This document shows positions 33,770 to 45,254 of a stretch of DNA of 64,000 nucleotides, in pieces. Origin of the DNA: Neoscytalidium dimidiatum (taxonomy: Eukaryota; Ascomycota; Dothideomycetes; Botryosphaeriales; Botryosphaeriaceae); assembly GCA_037367355.1 (NCBI GenBank), contig CM074695.1, positions 62,001 through 126,000 on the forward strand, written 5' to 3'. Made by a program: the position numbers and the translations under genes. Position 1 is the first letter of the stretch. Each line of letters starts with the position of its first letter. The notes beneath the pieces were generated by a model. It worked only from the letters and a program-made list of their open reading frames with translations, searched no databases and was not told the origin of the DNA.

Positions 33770-35929
33770 ATGCCTCCACGGATCCGCTCCGTAACGAGGT
33801 TGTCCACCGCACTGCGGTCGCCATCGAAAGCCGACCTCTTTTTCTGCCCTTCCTGCTCGCTATGGCGTCTCGCTGACCGTCGACCGACCGCTGCGACAAT
33901 CACCCACGACACGCCGCGACTCTTCTCCGGTGCCCGACGTCGTCATGCTGCAACGCTCGCCTCCCGGACCGCCATCAATGCTCCACTAGACGTTCCACCG
34001 CGGCTCAAGGAGCTATACCAAGCATTGGACGCGCTGAAGAATGATGCGGCGAGTTACGTAAATCTGAGCAGACTGCAGCTTGCGCTGAGGAGTTTGGAGA
34101 AGGAAGATCCAGTTGTGAGGATTGCTGGTGCGTAAAATCTTAGAAGGATGGCTGAATGAGTTAAGGAAGGATCCAATAGCTGACTGATACAGTCCTGAGC
34201 TTGGGCGACCAGGCGTCCGCGAAGCAGCTTGCTAGGCTTTTGCTTGCAGATCCGCTCGCTGAGAAGGGCACTTGGGAGGAGACACTTGAGGCGCGTGAGG
34301 CCAACAACGGCCAGGCTCTTCTGCTACGGTATGCTTGAATGGTCACTGTAGGATTTCTGTGTCTGCTGATGCGCCCGCAGATACGGCGACGACACCGATA
34401 TACACCCACACAACCCTCTTCTCCGCACCATCTCCGCCCCGTCGAGAGCATTGCAAAAGCATAATATTGAAATTCTGATATCGTCGCTTAATGCCAACAC
34501 CACCGGACCCATATCACCCTCAAGCGCGGAAAAGCCGAGGGATGCCATACTTGTTCCCACTCTACAGACTCCCACGTCGGCGAGCGGTCGCCTGACCACA
34601 GTTGCCTACCCTGTGCACCGCGCCATCGTGTTTGGAGAAGGGGTAAAGAGCTGTGTTGCATACGGCCGCTTCACCGCAGCGCAATCAGAGGAGGACCTAC
34701 CACCAGAGACGGTGAAAGTCGCTATGGGAATCCCTGCCCCAAGCACCGAGCTGGACCAGAAAGCTTCGGACAGATATGTCGCCGTCGACGCGAACCTAGC
34801 CGCCGAAGCGCTCGACAAGTTCCGCGAGTCTATCGCGAACTCAGTATTCTACGAGCGCGGCTGGCACAGAAGCGGGCTCCCCGCTTTGACGGCCTGGTTG
34901 GCGCAAGGCACCACTTCCGACTCGTCCTCGGCGCTCAAACCTGCCGTCCGCGATCTGATCGATTCTCTGCTAACTGACGCGGACGAAGCCATCACACTCG
35001 AAGATAGCCAACGCCTGCAGGACCTACTCGCCGCCTCAATCTCCGAATCCACCAAGGCCGCCATCCTCTCCTCGCTCGCCGGCTGGGCCGAGCATGCACA
35101 CACGGAGCTGCGCGACCAGCTAGACCTCGCCTTCGCCGGCAAGCCCTGGCGCAAGCTCGCGTGGTGGAAGCTCTTCTGGCGGGTCGACGACGTGGGGATG
35201 ATCCTGTCGGAACTGCTCGAGCGGCGCTGGCTCGTCTCCGCCGAGAAGGACATCATCTGGGTCGCCGGCCGCATCGAGCAGGCCGGCTTCTTCGCCAACG
35301 ACCCCGACGCCGCCAACCTGCCCGAACGCGCCTCCTTCCTCCTCCAACCCCCTCCAAGCGCCAAAGAAGCGCGGATCGGCGACATTCCGGACGCGCCACG
35401 CCCCAGCGCCTTGAAGAAGCACGACGATGACCTGCGCCGCGCAGCCAATACCGAAGACGGCAAAAGCGTGGCAGGGGCGCTCGTCGACCTCCCGCCCCTC
35501 AAGCCCTGGCCCCAGCAGATCCCCATGGCGCGCGCCCACCTCGGCGCCACTACCATCCCGCCCCTCGAGGCCCTCGCCCAGAAGCTCGTCGTCCAGGCCC
35601 TGTCCACTGTCTCCGCGACGTCCGCCCTATCCGGCCTGCTATATCTTGGCGCCGGCACGGGGCTCTTCGAGGCCGGCACCGTCGCGGCGCTGGGAGCGGC
35701 GTGGAGCCTGCAGCGCATGCAGAGCGCGTGGGAGGGCGCGCGGACGCGCTGGGAGGGCGAGGTGCGCGAGGAGGGCCGCAAGGTGCTCAAGGAGACGGAG
35801 GAGGTGGTGCGGGAGGTGGTGAGCGTGAGGGGCAGGCCCGAGGTGGATGCGGTGGGGGCAGGGGAGAGAAGCGCGGCGAGGGAGGCGGTGGGGAGGGCGA
35901 GGGCGGCGCTGAAGGGGTTGGAGAAGTGA
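33770..35929 (+). CDS. Mitochondrial membrane protein, Mmc1-like (tentative)
   Basis: Three exons: 33770-34127, 34193-34328 and 34381-35929, give 680 residues. The joins RIA|VLSLGDQ and LLLR|YGDDTDIHP are in frame. The N terminus is rich in Arg, Ser and Thr with almost no acids over about 70 residues, as in a mitochondrial presequence. A conserved block follows (LKELYQALDALKNDAASYVN, then VLSLGDQASAKQLARLLLAD). The C terminus has a hydrophobic stretch (SALSGLLYLGAGTGLF / TVAALGAAWSLQ) and then a long charged helix. The order of presequence, degenerate nucleotide-binding-like loop, membrane segment and coiled helix fits the fungal Mmc1-like family described as dynamin-related mitochondrial membrane proteins. 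That assignment is from memory and tentative. An upstream ATG at 33677 would add 31 residues. The second half is very GC-rich. Confidence 0.72.
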
Positions 35930-36475
35930 GGACACGGTTTGAATCTAGGCGGAGACTTAAAGAGGACTGTATATCCTGTACGTGTATTTATGTGTGTGCT
36001 GGTAATTAGGTGAGAGAGTTGGCCAGGAAACACCAAAATAATTGATTGCATCTTCTTTTGTCTACGGCTGTGGATCTGTACACTTCAACCCCGAGACGAT
36101 CCACTCGCGAAATGAAATAACCTCCTCTCACCAACTAACAGGACTCTACTCCAAATTCATATCAAGCTTAGCATTATCGTAGTGTAAAAAAAAAAAAAAT
36201 CCCTGGGTAGAAAAACGTACAGGTTGGCTCACGCATATCGCCGTTCTCTAAGCCGAACGAACAAGGAAACCCTCCAGAAAAACAAATAAAAAGAGAAAAC
36301 GAATCATCCCGGCCGGCCAGCCATGCATGCATGCGTTTTATTCAGACCCTCGTTTCCCCTTTCATTTGGGAGAAGAGAACATCAAAAAGTTCGGCAGCTG
36401 TGCCCCCCCTTCCCCCCCCCTTTTCCCTAATTCCGTAAAACGCCATAGAAAAAAAAGACACCGCCGTTGAATCAT
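35930..36475. other. Convergent 3' intergenic region
   Basis: A 546-bp spacer with A13 at about 36186, C-rich runs near 36400 and many short homopolymers. It holds the two 3' UTRs. No gene seen. Confidence 0.4.
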
Positions 36476-38123
36476 CTACTGTACATCGGGCAAGCGGACA
36501 GCGATATCACCTGATTGCGTGATGTACCTTACCCAAGGCAGCGACGGGTATTGCAGCTGGATGATGCATTAGTCAACTGAGTGAAAGGGAGACACACAGA
36601 CGGGAGCAACATACCTTAGGCTCGATAATCTTCAGGTACCGCACCTGGATGCCGGAAGTGGTGAAGTAGGGGATTTCGAACTTGACGTTGATCGGCCGCT
36701 TGCCCTTTCCGCCACCGACACCGCCCATGCTGCCGCCGAAACCACCCATCATACCGCCACCCTTCTCATCATCACCGCGAACGGACGGCAAGCCGAGCTC
36801 GGCGCGCATCAGGAACTCCTTGCCGCCGCCGAACTGCTTGATCTTCCAGACGATGGACGAGGTCTCTGGTTGGTAATGGACGGTACCGATGTTGGTGCGG
36901 AATCGCGGGCTATCGGCGTCATCGGGGACGGGGATGATGATTTGCACGTTGTTGGCTGTGCTGCGCCGCTTGAATTGCGCTTTCGCCTGGAAGTCGTTAG
37001 AATGCCGGGATTCGGACGTTCTTTGGCGGGCTGGGCACGTACCTTGAGCATATACTCTATTCTGCTCCCCGAGTGACTTTCGACGATGCATTCAACCCAG
37101 ATCAGCGGCTTTACCTGCGTGTTTAGCCGGTAGCTCATGAGCTCGAATTCTCCGTCCGGCGGAATGAAACTGATGGTCCGGTCGTTCTCGAATCTACTCA
37201 ATCGCACACACTGGTGGAATTTGACATCTTCCATCTCAACGGCCTTTCCCCTCGTTGCCCTGCCCGTCGTCTCGAACATGACCTTGTCATTCAAACCCAG
37301 CCGCAGTTCGGGCATACCGGACAAGTAACACTTCATCTTGATAGCACCCAGAATCTCGGAGCGTAATACGTTGCCGTTGGAGGATACGAGCAGGTTGAGC
37401 GACTCGACGACATCGAGGAAGACCTCGTTCTTGCGGTAGCGGATACCTTCGCTGCGCCATGACACGGCATTGGTGACAGCGATAGGTGGGCGAGCTTGAA
37501 CCTCAAGCTTGTGCGACTCCTGGGTGATGTACCTACACATTACGCAACAATGTCAGCGGAACTCCTATGGTGCGGTAGCTGACCACGTACTCTTGTAATA
37601 TCTTGCTCTCGGTGGTCTGGGGGTATCCAAAGTCCATCATCTCGTCAAGCAGCTCGTAGATAACGACGAAGTTGTCTCTTATACTTTCCTCTTCCAGCTC
37701 CTTGAAGTACTCGGTGAAGACTTCGACGATCTTGTGGAGGAAGAGGAGGATTTCGGCAGCATTGGTATTGCGCTTCGTGAGAGCGAGAAGATACAAGTTG
37801 TTATGTCTGATGTAGAGGTACTAGGCCGAAGTGGAGCTGTCAGCGCAAGGGCTTCAGGCACGAAGGCACGAGCGGGAGGGGACTGACGTTGATGCCTTCT
37901 GACGAGAAACATGGCGGGACTGCGGAGCTCTCCTCTTCGGCTTCGCTGAGTAGGATAGGGAACTTCTCGACGGCGGACATAGGAATGTCTCCCCGGTAGT
38001 TGCGGGCAAGAAGGGTCTGCCTGGGGAGTTAGCATTGCGCGCTGCGTTCTCCTGAGAGCTGCGCTGGTGGTATTCTGGCCTTACCTTGCCCTTGAGGTCA
38101 AGGAAGAAGACGGCGGAGGCCAT
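36476..38123 (-). CDS. apm1: AP-1 adaptor complex medium subunit (mu-1)
   Basis: Six exons: 38085-38123, 37888-38016, 37591-37820, 37043-37532, 36615-36986 and 36476-36556, encode 446 residues, the usual length of mu adaptins. The subunit recognises YxxPhi sorting signals for clathrin-coated vesicles at the trans-Golgi and endosomes. The N-terminal longin fold reads MASAVFFLDLKGK|TLLARNYRGDIP. YITQESHKLEV leads into the mu-homology domain with WRSEGIRYRKNEVFLDVVES, a hallmark separating AP-1/AP-2 mu from others; NYRGDI and the PPxxVTNAVSW segment favour AP-1. The last exon provides LPWVRYITQSGDIAVRLPDV, the conserved end. A Gly/Met-rich insertion (GGGMMGGFGGSMGGVGGGKG) sits in the C-terminal domain and is probably a disordered loop. 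The first intron lies after only 13 codons, which hides the true start. Confidence 0.95.
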
Positions 38124-38744
38124 GGTGGGGCTGGAGCGCGCGAGGAAGCGATTCGAGGGAGCTGAGGTTTGAGCACAGGGGTCTTTAAGAGCTTAGCATT
38201 GCGCGGTCAAAAGTTGAATGCGGGCGTGGAGGAGCTGCGCGTAGATGCCAAATCGACGTCGCTGCCCGCTTCCGCCCTCGCTTTACCGCCTTTCGGAGCC
38301 AATCCAGCGCCCGCCGAGCCCGCCCCGCCAAACCGATTATCTTATCTGATCTGGGAAAATGCACACATCATTGCACGTATATGTAGATAGATATCAGGTT
38401 GCAAACCAGTAATTTGCAGAAGTCTCACATTGCTTCGCATGCCACGTCTCCAACCCTGCTCTGTCGAAAAGCGGAGGGTAGTCATTTTGTACATTTAGCC
38501 AAAGTCCGAACTCCTACAAGTATACTACAGTCCATCTAGATCCCAAGCCATTCCTATCGAGCATGCTCTTTGCTCTACCAATGAAGCCCCCTTTTGGCCC
38601 TGCGTCATAGACACATTACGATACTGTCCTCATAATATACATGGCCAACACATCATCCAATGGCCATCTTTCATACCGCATTCTTCGGTAGAAAAGATTG
38701 GCCTGGTCCCGTGTTTTAACCCCATTTGCGATTACACGTGTACC
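38124..38744. other. Intergenic region
   Basis: A 621-bp spacer between two minus-strand genes, the promoter side of AP-1 mu and the 3' side of the ferredoxin gene. No further feature. Confidence 0.4.
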
Positions 38745-39547
38745 TTATTTCTCGGCGAAATCGCTTGCCTGGAGATTCCGCGTCATGCTCGGCAATCTGA
38801 CACGAAGGCCATCCAATTCTTTGCTCATCTTGACCTGGCAGCCCAAGCGGCTGGTCTCGGTAAGTCCGAAGGCGAGGTCCAGCATGTCGTTCTCATCGTC
38901 ATCAGGCTCCTCCATACGGTCATACATCTCGCCGTCCTCCACGATGACATGACAAGTGCTGCATGCGCATGATCCGCCGCATGCACCTAAGCGTAATTCG
39001 AGTCAGCAGGCCGCAATCGCACCTATTGAAGAAACCTGAAAGCTCGACGCGAGCTGGAGCTGCAGATGCAGATGCAGAGTAGGTCATGTACCTTCCATCT
39101 CAATGTCGTTGGCCTGGGCAATATCGAGCAGGTTATCGCCGTCGGCAACCTCGAAGGTTTGCTCGTCTCCATCCTTGTCGATGAACGTCACTTTCCGCCT
39201 GCGTGGAAGACACGACATCAGCCCCATCTTCATCGATTTCAAACATTGAGGATTCTCGAGCCGAACCGCGGCACTTCGGATGCTTACTCTTCGCCCGGCT
39301 TCGGAGTGTGGAGATGGCCGTGTTGTTGTACAGGCGTGGTAGAGAACTTCCTTCGCGAAGGCGCAAACTGGGAAAGGAGAGTCTTTCTTGCAAGCGCCTG
39401 AGCTCTACATGTCCGCGGTAATTGGCATGTGGATGTAAGCGGAGCGGAGAAGGCCGGCGCGGTCTGGAGGAATCTTCGCCATGACGTCTGCGCGCGGGCA
39501 GCAGCGGGACGGGCGCGGGGAGCGGAGGCGTGGAGGAGAGTGCGCAT
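38745..39547 (-). CDS. yah1: Mitochondrial [2Fe-2S] ferredoxin (adrenodoxin-type)
   Basis: Three exons: 39288-39547, 39092-39198 and 38745-38986, give 202 residues. Yah1 passes electrons from ferredoxin reductase to Fe-S cluster assembly and to heme A and ubiquinone synthesis in the mitochondrial matrix. The N-terminal about 80 residues are Arg/Ala/Ser-rich without clusters of acids and end in [12 protein letters not shown], a typical presequence. The ferredoxin domain carries [18 protein letters not shown] and the cluster cysteines at 125, 131, 134 and 172 (C-x5-C-x2-C-x37-C, in [12 protein letters not shown] and RLGCQV). The acidic helix [14 protein letters not shown] is the partner-docking site. 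An alternative ATG at 39568 would add seven residues. It is divergent from UGO1 over 235 bp. Confidence 0.95.
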
Positions 39548-39782
39548 AGCGCAGTTTGAGGATGGCATGGCTCAGACGTGGGACAGCGGCGGTCCGGCGG
39601 GCTTGTGGAGGGCGGTGGAGAAGTTTTGGACGGGACGGACGGGCGGCGTTCAGCGCAGAGACGCGATCGGCGGCGGTAGATTATTTCATGTGGTTCGGAG
39701 CGCGGCGATTCGCTGCACAGTCAAGCTTCTGCACGCAAGCCACACCACCAGCCAGGCCAAGCACATCCCGTCTGCCGTCGTC
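39548..39782. promoter_or_regulatory. Bidirectional promoter YAH1 / UGO1
   Basis: A 235-bp GC-rich spacer between two divergent nuclear genes for mitochondrial proteins. No TATA box is seen. Co-regulation is inference. Confidence 0.45.
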
Positions 39783-41548
39783 ATGCATTCCCGCGACGAC
39801 AACATCTACCACACCCGCGCAACCCACGCGCTCGAGCCCCTCATGGCCACCTCGCGCGACCAGCCCAACCCGCTGCGTCCCTACTACATCCCGCCTTCCA
39901 TCGGCCTGCCTAGCGACCCTGTTCCCAATGCCGGCCCGCGCGTCTCCCCATCCGTGAAGCCATCCGCGTCACTGCCAAAGCCCAGCTTCGGCTCGCAGGC
40001 CCGCGACATCCTGAGCGACCTCGACTATGGCGTCGACTTGAGCCTGGGCGACGGCAGTCCGACCGTCGCCGAGATGGCCAAGAAACTGCTCGACCAGGCC
40101 GTTTGGAACTACACATCGGTGCTATTTGCCCAGCCATTCGAGGTTGCGAAGACGGTGCTGCAACTGCACTCTGCCCCATCGGACCAGCAAAGCGCCCTGC
40201 TGGACCCCGAAGACGCGAGACGACGCGCTGCCGCCGCCGCCCGCGCCCGCTATCACGAGGTACCACGATCTCTGCATGCGACCTCTTTCCTTGTTTGGAT
40301 TTATGGCTCACAACAATACACAGTATTCCGACTCGGAATCCGGCGACGATTCCCCCTCATACTTCTCATCAACCGCCCCTCGGTCAAACATATCGACAGC
40401 GTCCCAATCCGACTCTCGCTCCCCGCGCCGTCGTTCTGCTGCCCGGCCTGCTCCGCCGAAACAGCATCTCACGCATCCCTACAAACTAGACCTCAAGCGC
40501 TCTGATTCTTTGCTCGAGGTACTGTCGCAGCTATGGTCCAAAGAAGGTGCATGGGGAGTATGGAAAGGCACAAATTCAACATTTGTTTACAATTTCCTCC
40601 TGAAGACCATTGAGACTTGGATGCGGAGTTTGCTATCTGCGCTTCTCAATGTGCCTGACCCAGGTTTGCTCGGCGGATACGGTGTAGGTGGAGGTGGCCT
40701 TGACGTTGTGGACAGTCCGAATCCTATAACAAGTCTGGCTGTCGCCGTTGCCGCAGCCGGCATCACAGGCCTCGTGCTGGCCCCACTCGACATGGTCCGC
40801 ACACGGTGAGCTCTCCAACACTTGAAGCTTGGCTTCATTCATGTGATAGTCGTTACTAACCTTTGTCAGCCTTTTGGTAACCCCCCACACCGCCGCACCG
40901 CGTAACATTCTTCCCAATCTCCGCGCTCTCCCCACCCTTACCGTTCCTGGACCTCTCCTCCCCATCACCCTCCTCCACTCTACGATCCCAACCTTCATTT
41001 CCGCATCAACGCCGCTCTTCCTTCGGTCTTCCCTCCACATTGATCCCGTACTCACTCCAACCACCTACTCCCTGTGCACCTTCCTCTCTTCAACGACTGA
41101 ACTCTTCATCAAACTGCCCCTCGAAACCGTTCTCCGCCGCGGCCATGCGTCCGTTCTCACCGAGCACGCCGCCAGCCAGGCCGATTTCTCCGCCTATACC
41201 AACTTTCGCTCCTCGTCATCATCACGCCACTCTCGCTCTCGGAGCCCGGCAAAGCCCGCAGCATTAGACCCGGAGCCCCTTCCAACCGTCGTCGATGTTG
41301 GCCCGTACCGCGGGGTGCTGGGCACCATGTGGTACATCGTGCGCGAGGAGGGCAGCACTGGTCCGGGTCCGGGTGCCCCGCCTGTTGCGCGCACGACGGC
41401 AGCAGGTGTGGTCAGGTACCAGCAGCAGAGGTCGAGCAAGGGCCAAGGTGTGCCAGGCTTGGTGCGCGGCTGGAGGGTCGGATTCTGGGGCCTCGTGGGT
41501 GTATGGGGCGCGGCAATGCTGGGAGGCAGCGGAGGTGGGGAGTTCTGA
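39783..41548 (+). CDS. ugo1: Mitochondrial fusion protein Ugo1 (modified mitochondrial carrier)
   Basis: Three exons: 39783-40259, 40324-40805 and 40870-41548, encode 545 residues. Ugo1 is an outer-membrane protein of the mitochondrial fusion machinery that links Fzo1 and Mgm1. The protein is a diverged carrier: three degenerate PX[DE]XX[KR] signatures are visible (QPFEVAKT, APLDMVRTR and LPLETVLRR), and the segment LWSKEGAWGVWKGTNSTFVY resembles the matrix-helix region of carriers. A Ser/Arg-rich linker (SDSESGDDSPSYFSSTAPRS) separates the first two repeats. The product is longer than a true carrier (about 300 residues), as expected for Ugo1. I chose the ATG at 39783; Met21 (39843) is another possible start. 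Introns are 64 nt. Confidence 0.85.
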
Positions 41549-42656
41549 GGGTTGAGATAAGATGGAGGGTATTCATCCTCATCAAGACAAGATTGACGCG
41601 GTCCCTGATGGGATAACCCATCGGAGAGAAGGAGACGGAAAAGGGCTCAGTGACCACTTTTTGATATCCCACACAGCAACTCCAACCCATACCCCAACAT
41701 GTACTGTACTACTTATGACGACGAGCTTCCGGAGTGACGACGACTGGGTGGAACATGGTGGCGTTGGCCCTCACGGCGGGCTTATGGAGTTTCTTTTCTT
41801 TTTCCTCCTATGCAGTGTATAGATTGGTGGCTGGCCAGCCCCTGGACGGGACTGAGTTCGGGGGCCCTTGTTCACATGTAGCTCATGATACGTATGCTGT
41901 AGATATCCAAACGACACTCAACTCTTTGTTTTTGTTTTACTGCTTTTCTTTTTGGCGATGAGTTGGGGTGGTAGACTTAATGCGTCCTCTCTCCTTAAGA
42001 GTTGTGACTGTTGCTACGAATTCATCTTTTTGCCGGAACGTAGAGAAGCTAGCTTCCACACTGATATGACAGAATATTTGTGGCTAAAGTAACTCGCCAA
42101 GAACGAGCACATTTAATAGCGCTCAAACCTTCCATTCTCAGGTGCTAGTATGAGATGGCGAGGTGGCATGTTTCCGAGTCCCATACTGTACGAGTCAGTT
42201 GACGTTGACGGAATTCTTAGCACATTCCACCACTCCGGTTCCTCTCTTTTCTAAGAAAATATGAGTTGATAAAAGAAAGTGCTCAACTATTCATTGGACA
42301 CGAATGGCGGAAAGGCACACGACCTAAATTTAGATAATCACGTACTGATCCTTTTGGAGCTTTTCAGCAATGTCAATGATGTACAGTGGGGCTCTGGTCC
42401 ATGATTGGTTGTAGGGCGCTTATATCCACGACCACAAGACTGCTGTGCCGCATCGGCGTCAAATGAAACCACCATTCTGCTGCCTCCCAAGGAAATATAA
42501 AAAAAAGTCTCCCCAATGTCGTTCCCTCTAGCATATCCAATCTTCTCTGCATTCTCATATCCATCAGTGCGCAAGCCGCGAATATCTATTACTCTTTTCT
42601 TTTTAGTACCCCGTACCGTATCTTGTATAGTCCCTTAGTATCCACCCTTTCACACA
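41549..42656. other. Intergenic region
   Basis: A 1.1-kb spacer, more AT-rich than the flanking genes. No exon structure or repeat is seen. It includes the promoter of the HET-domain gene. Confidence 0.45.
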
Positions 42657-44459
42657 ATGGTCGGAAATACCTCGAACCTTCAATACAGCACTCTGGATAC
42701 CAAAAAGCGCCAGATCCGTCTCTTGACCATCTTGCCAGGAGCCTGGCGAAGCGAAGTTCAGTGTCGCCTGCATATCGTGTCCCTGCAGGAGAAACCAGAC
42801 TACGAAGCTCTTTCGTATACCTGGGGTGACGCCAACGACACGGTACCCATACGGGTAGATGGGGCACCATTTAAGGCTACCCGGAATCTGTGGCATGCGC
42901 TCAGGCGACTGAGACGGGAGAAAGAGCCGCGGATCGTTTGGATTGATGCCATCTGCATCAACCAGCAGGACGACAAGGAGAAGGCGACCCAGGTCGCTTG
43001 GATGGGCGAAATATACCACTCTTGCCGGAAAGCGTTGCTCTTCCTTGGGGAAGATGACTCCTGTGCGAACTCAACGGCGGATGCCCCGCCGCGCTCGAGC
43101 ATGGCCGAGAAATTCTTCCAGTTGATCGACCTTTTCGCGTCGAACAAGCACCTGGATAAGCTCTCTTGCTTTCAAAAGGCGCCCAACTCCACTTTGGAGT
43201 GGTCAAAGGCGTATCAAGAGCACCTTTCTGCGGTCGAGATGCTTTCACAAAAGCCATGGTGGAACCGTATGTGGGTGGTCCAGGAAGCATCGCTTCCAGC
43301 TGAGACGGACTTCATGTTCGCTCAGGAGAGTCGCCCCTTCGACAGTATCCTCAATGCGCTCGAGAACGAGATGAATCACCGAAACGATTGCTGCGCAACT
43401 TTCAAGACCCGCAACCACTTCATGAATCTACAATGGAGCGTAACTCCGTTTCTCTTTGCGAGAATTCTCGTCCGCTCAGCCTCCAAGAGAACCATCTACG
43501 ACCTCCTCCAAAGCACCTTGAGCATGGAGGCTTCGAACGAGCGAGACCTCGTCTACGGAATCTTGGGTCTCGTCAACGAATGGGGCCCTGGCGGCCCAGT
43601 GACTCCCGATTACGAAGGACCCGTCCGCCAGACCTTCGCTTCGGCCCTTCTAAACATAATACAGATAAACTTCACTTATGCGCTGCAGGGCCGGCGCACC
43701 CTGCACGCGAGCCGGGCCCTGCCCTCCTGGTTCCCGGACTGGATCATCTCCACGCTCAAAGAGCGCGCCGCGGCGGAGGAGAGGCGCGCTCTGCACACCG
43801 TGCTGCAGCACTTCGACGCTGCGAGGGGCACCAGGCACGCCGTCAAGCTCCAGAGCGACTGCACTCTCGTCGTCCACGCCGTCAAGGTCCAGAGCCTGCG
43901 CGCCGTCGCGCCGTACTCCGATTTGGACTCCCCGCCACACTTCGAGGAGCTCGTGCGCCAATGGATGGACTTCGCGGGAGTGACGGATTTCCCGCTGTCA
44001 GCGGGCAGAGGACCGCCCGATCCGAGGCCCGTGGCGCTGTGGCGGACGGTCGCGCTGGACCAGACGAGCAAGCCGTTCCTGGGTCCCTCCAGGAGGGTCA
44101 CCGCGGCGGATTACGAAACGTTCGCGCAAGCGTCCCGCAAGAGCCTCGGAGAAGGTTTCGAAACCATTCACGGCGCTCCTTGGCTGTTCGTTTGGAACAA
44201 GAGGCTGTTCCTGACCGAGTCGGACGACTTCGGAATGGCGTACAAGGAAGCGGCGCCTCACGACGAGGTCTACGTGATCCTTGGATGCCGTTTGCCGCTA
44301 CTCCTACGCCGAAGTGGCAAGGTGGTGAAGGTGGACGGGTGTAACGATCCCGTTCCCACGTTCACTGTCATCGGAGATTGCTACCTGCATGGGATCATGG
44401 ACGGGGAAGCCCTAAAGGGTGATTGGGAGAAGAGAATCGAAATGATTGTACTCGTTTGA
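42657..44459 (+). CDS. HET (heterokaryon incompatibility) domain protein
   Basis: An intronless gene of 600 residues. HET-domain proteins, which are fold-related to TIR domains, trigger programmed cell death when incompatible hyphae fuse or act in allorecognition and defence. The three HET blocks are present: YEALSYTWGDAND, then IVWIDAICINQQDDKEKATQV with MGEIYHSCRKALLFLGEDD, and WWNRMWVVQEASLP. The family tail includes DLVYGILGLVNEWG with PDYEGPV (the usual YGLLGL..I.PDY pattern). The C-terminal third carries LRRSGKVVKVDGCND, seen in many HET proteins as GYRLVGDCYVHGIMDGEAL-type ends, here IGDCYLHGIMDGEAL. There is no NACHT or WD40 module. No neighbouring incompatibility gene is evident. Confidence 0.93.
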   Translation: MVGNTSNLQYSTLDTKKRQIRLLTILPGAWRSEVQCRLHIVSLQEKPDYEALSYTWGDANDTVPIRVDGAPFKATRNLWHALRRLRREKEPRIVWIDAICINQQDDKEKATQVAWMGEIYHSCRKALLFLGEDDSCANSTADAPPRSSMAEKFFQLIDLFASNKHLDKLSCFQKAPNSTLEWSKAYQEHLSAVEMLSQKPWWNRMWVVQEASLPAETDFMFAQESRPFDSILNALENEMNHRNDCCATFKTRNHFMNLQWSVTPFLFARILVRSASKRTIYDLLQSTLSMEASNERDLVYGILGLVNEWGPGGPVTPDYEGPVRQTFASALLNIIQINFTYALQGRRTLHASRALPSWFPDWIISTLKERAAAEERRALHTVLQHFDAARGTRHAVKLQSDCTLVVHAVKVQSLRAVAPYSDLDSPPHFEELVRQWMDFAGVTDFPLSAGRGPPDPRPVALWRTVALDQTSKPFLGPSRRVTAADYETFAQASRKSLGEGFETIHGAPWLFVWNKRLFLTESDDFGMAYKEAAPHDEVYVILGCRLPLLLRRSGKVVKVDGCNDPVPTFTVIGDCYLHGIMDGEALKGDWEKRIEMIVLV

Positions 44460-45254
44460 GAGATGCTGGAGCTTGTTGTAGATGCTGTATGAACGCGTGT
44501 TGTATGTAGTGGTTCCCACAATTTGCCTTTTTGGTTCATGCCGTCTCCTCTCCCTGAGTACGCTGGATTTCCATGCTCCGTAGCACAAGATGGTCGAATA
44601 GAACTGCGTTTTTCCGGTCTTTTGTGCCAAGTGAAGCTCGGCCATATATAGCACGTATATTATTGAAGCCAATTGCTTCTTCTCGAGCATGATGGTAGTC
44701 TAAGCTTGGTGATCTTATAGTGGATATATTCAACGCAGAAACTTTCGAGATTTTTTCTTTTACAGAGGGTTGGGGAATACCGACAAACGCTGGATTCGCG
44801 TACCGCGGGAATCCTTCCAGTCAAGTCGAATTCATGAAACTTCCTGCTGGATTCAAGCAGACTCTTGTAGTCCCTGGTAGCGGTTATCATCCAATTTGTA
44901 TGTACACGAAATCAAAGTCCACACTCGTCTCCGGAGTATCAACATAAAAAAACGAGAAAAAAAAACTCCAAAGCCATCATCCCATCCGAAAATCAGACTA
45001 TCTCATATCGTCTTTCAAAAGTTAAGAATGATGAAAACAGTGGTGTTGAGCAGCGTAATATGCACGTCTGTGAAGTATTTCTCCATAAGTAGAACAGGTA
45101 AAAGTAAGGAAGCCATCAATCATCAGGGTAAGGCTCAGCCCTTTTTTTTTTTAAAAAAAAATAGGTATGGCCATGTTCGTCTCCACGCCGAGGGAAAGCA
45201 GAATTCAGAAGGAAGGACGAGAAAAGTCGTCATAGTTTTGCGGGTCCGGACTTC
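44460..45254. other. Convergent 3' intergenic region
   Basis: A 795-bp AT-rich spacer with T and A homopolymers near 44951 and 45140. No supported gene. Confidence 0.4.
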
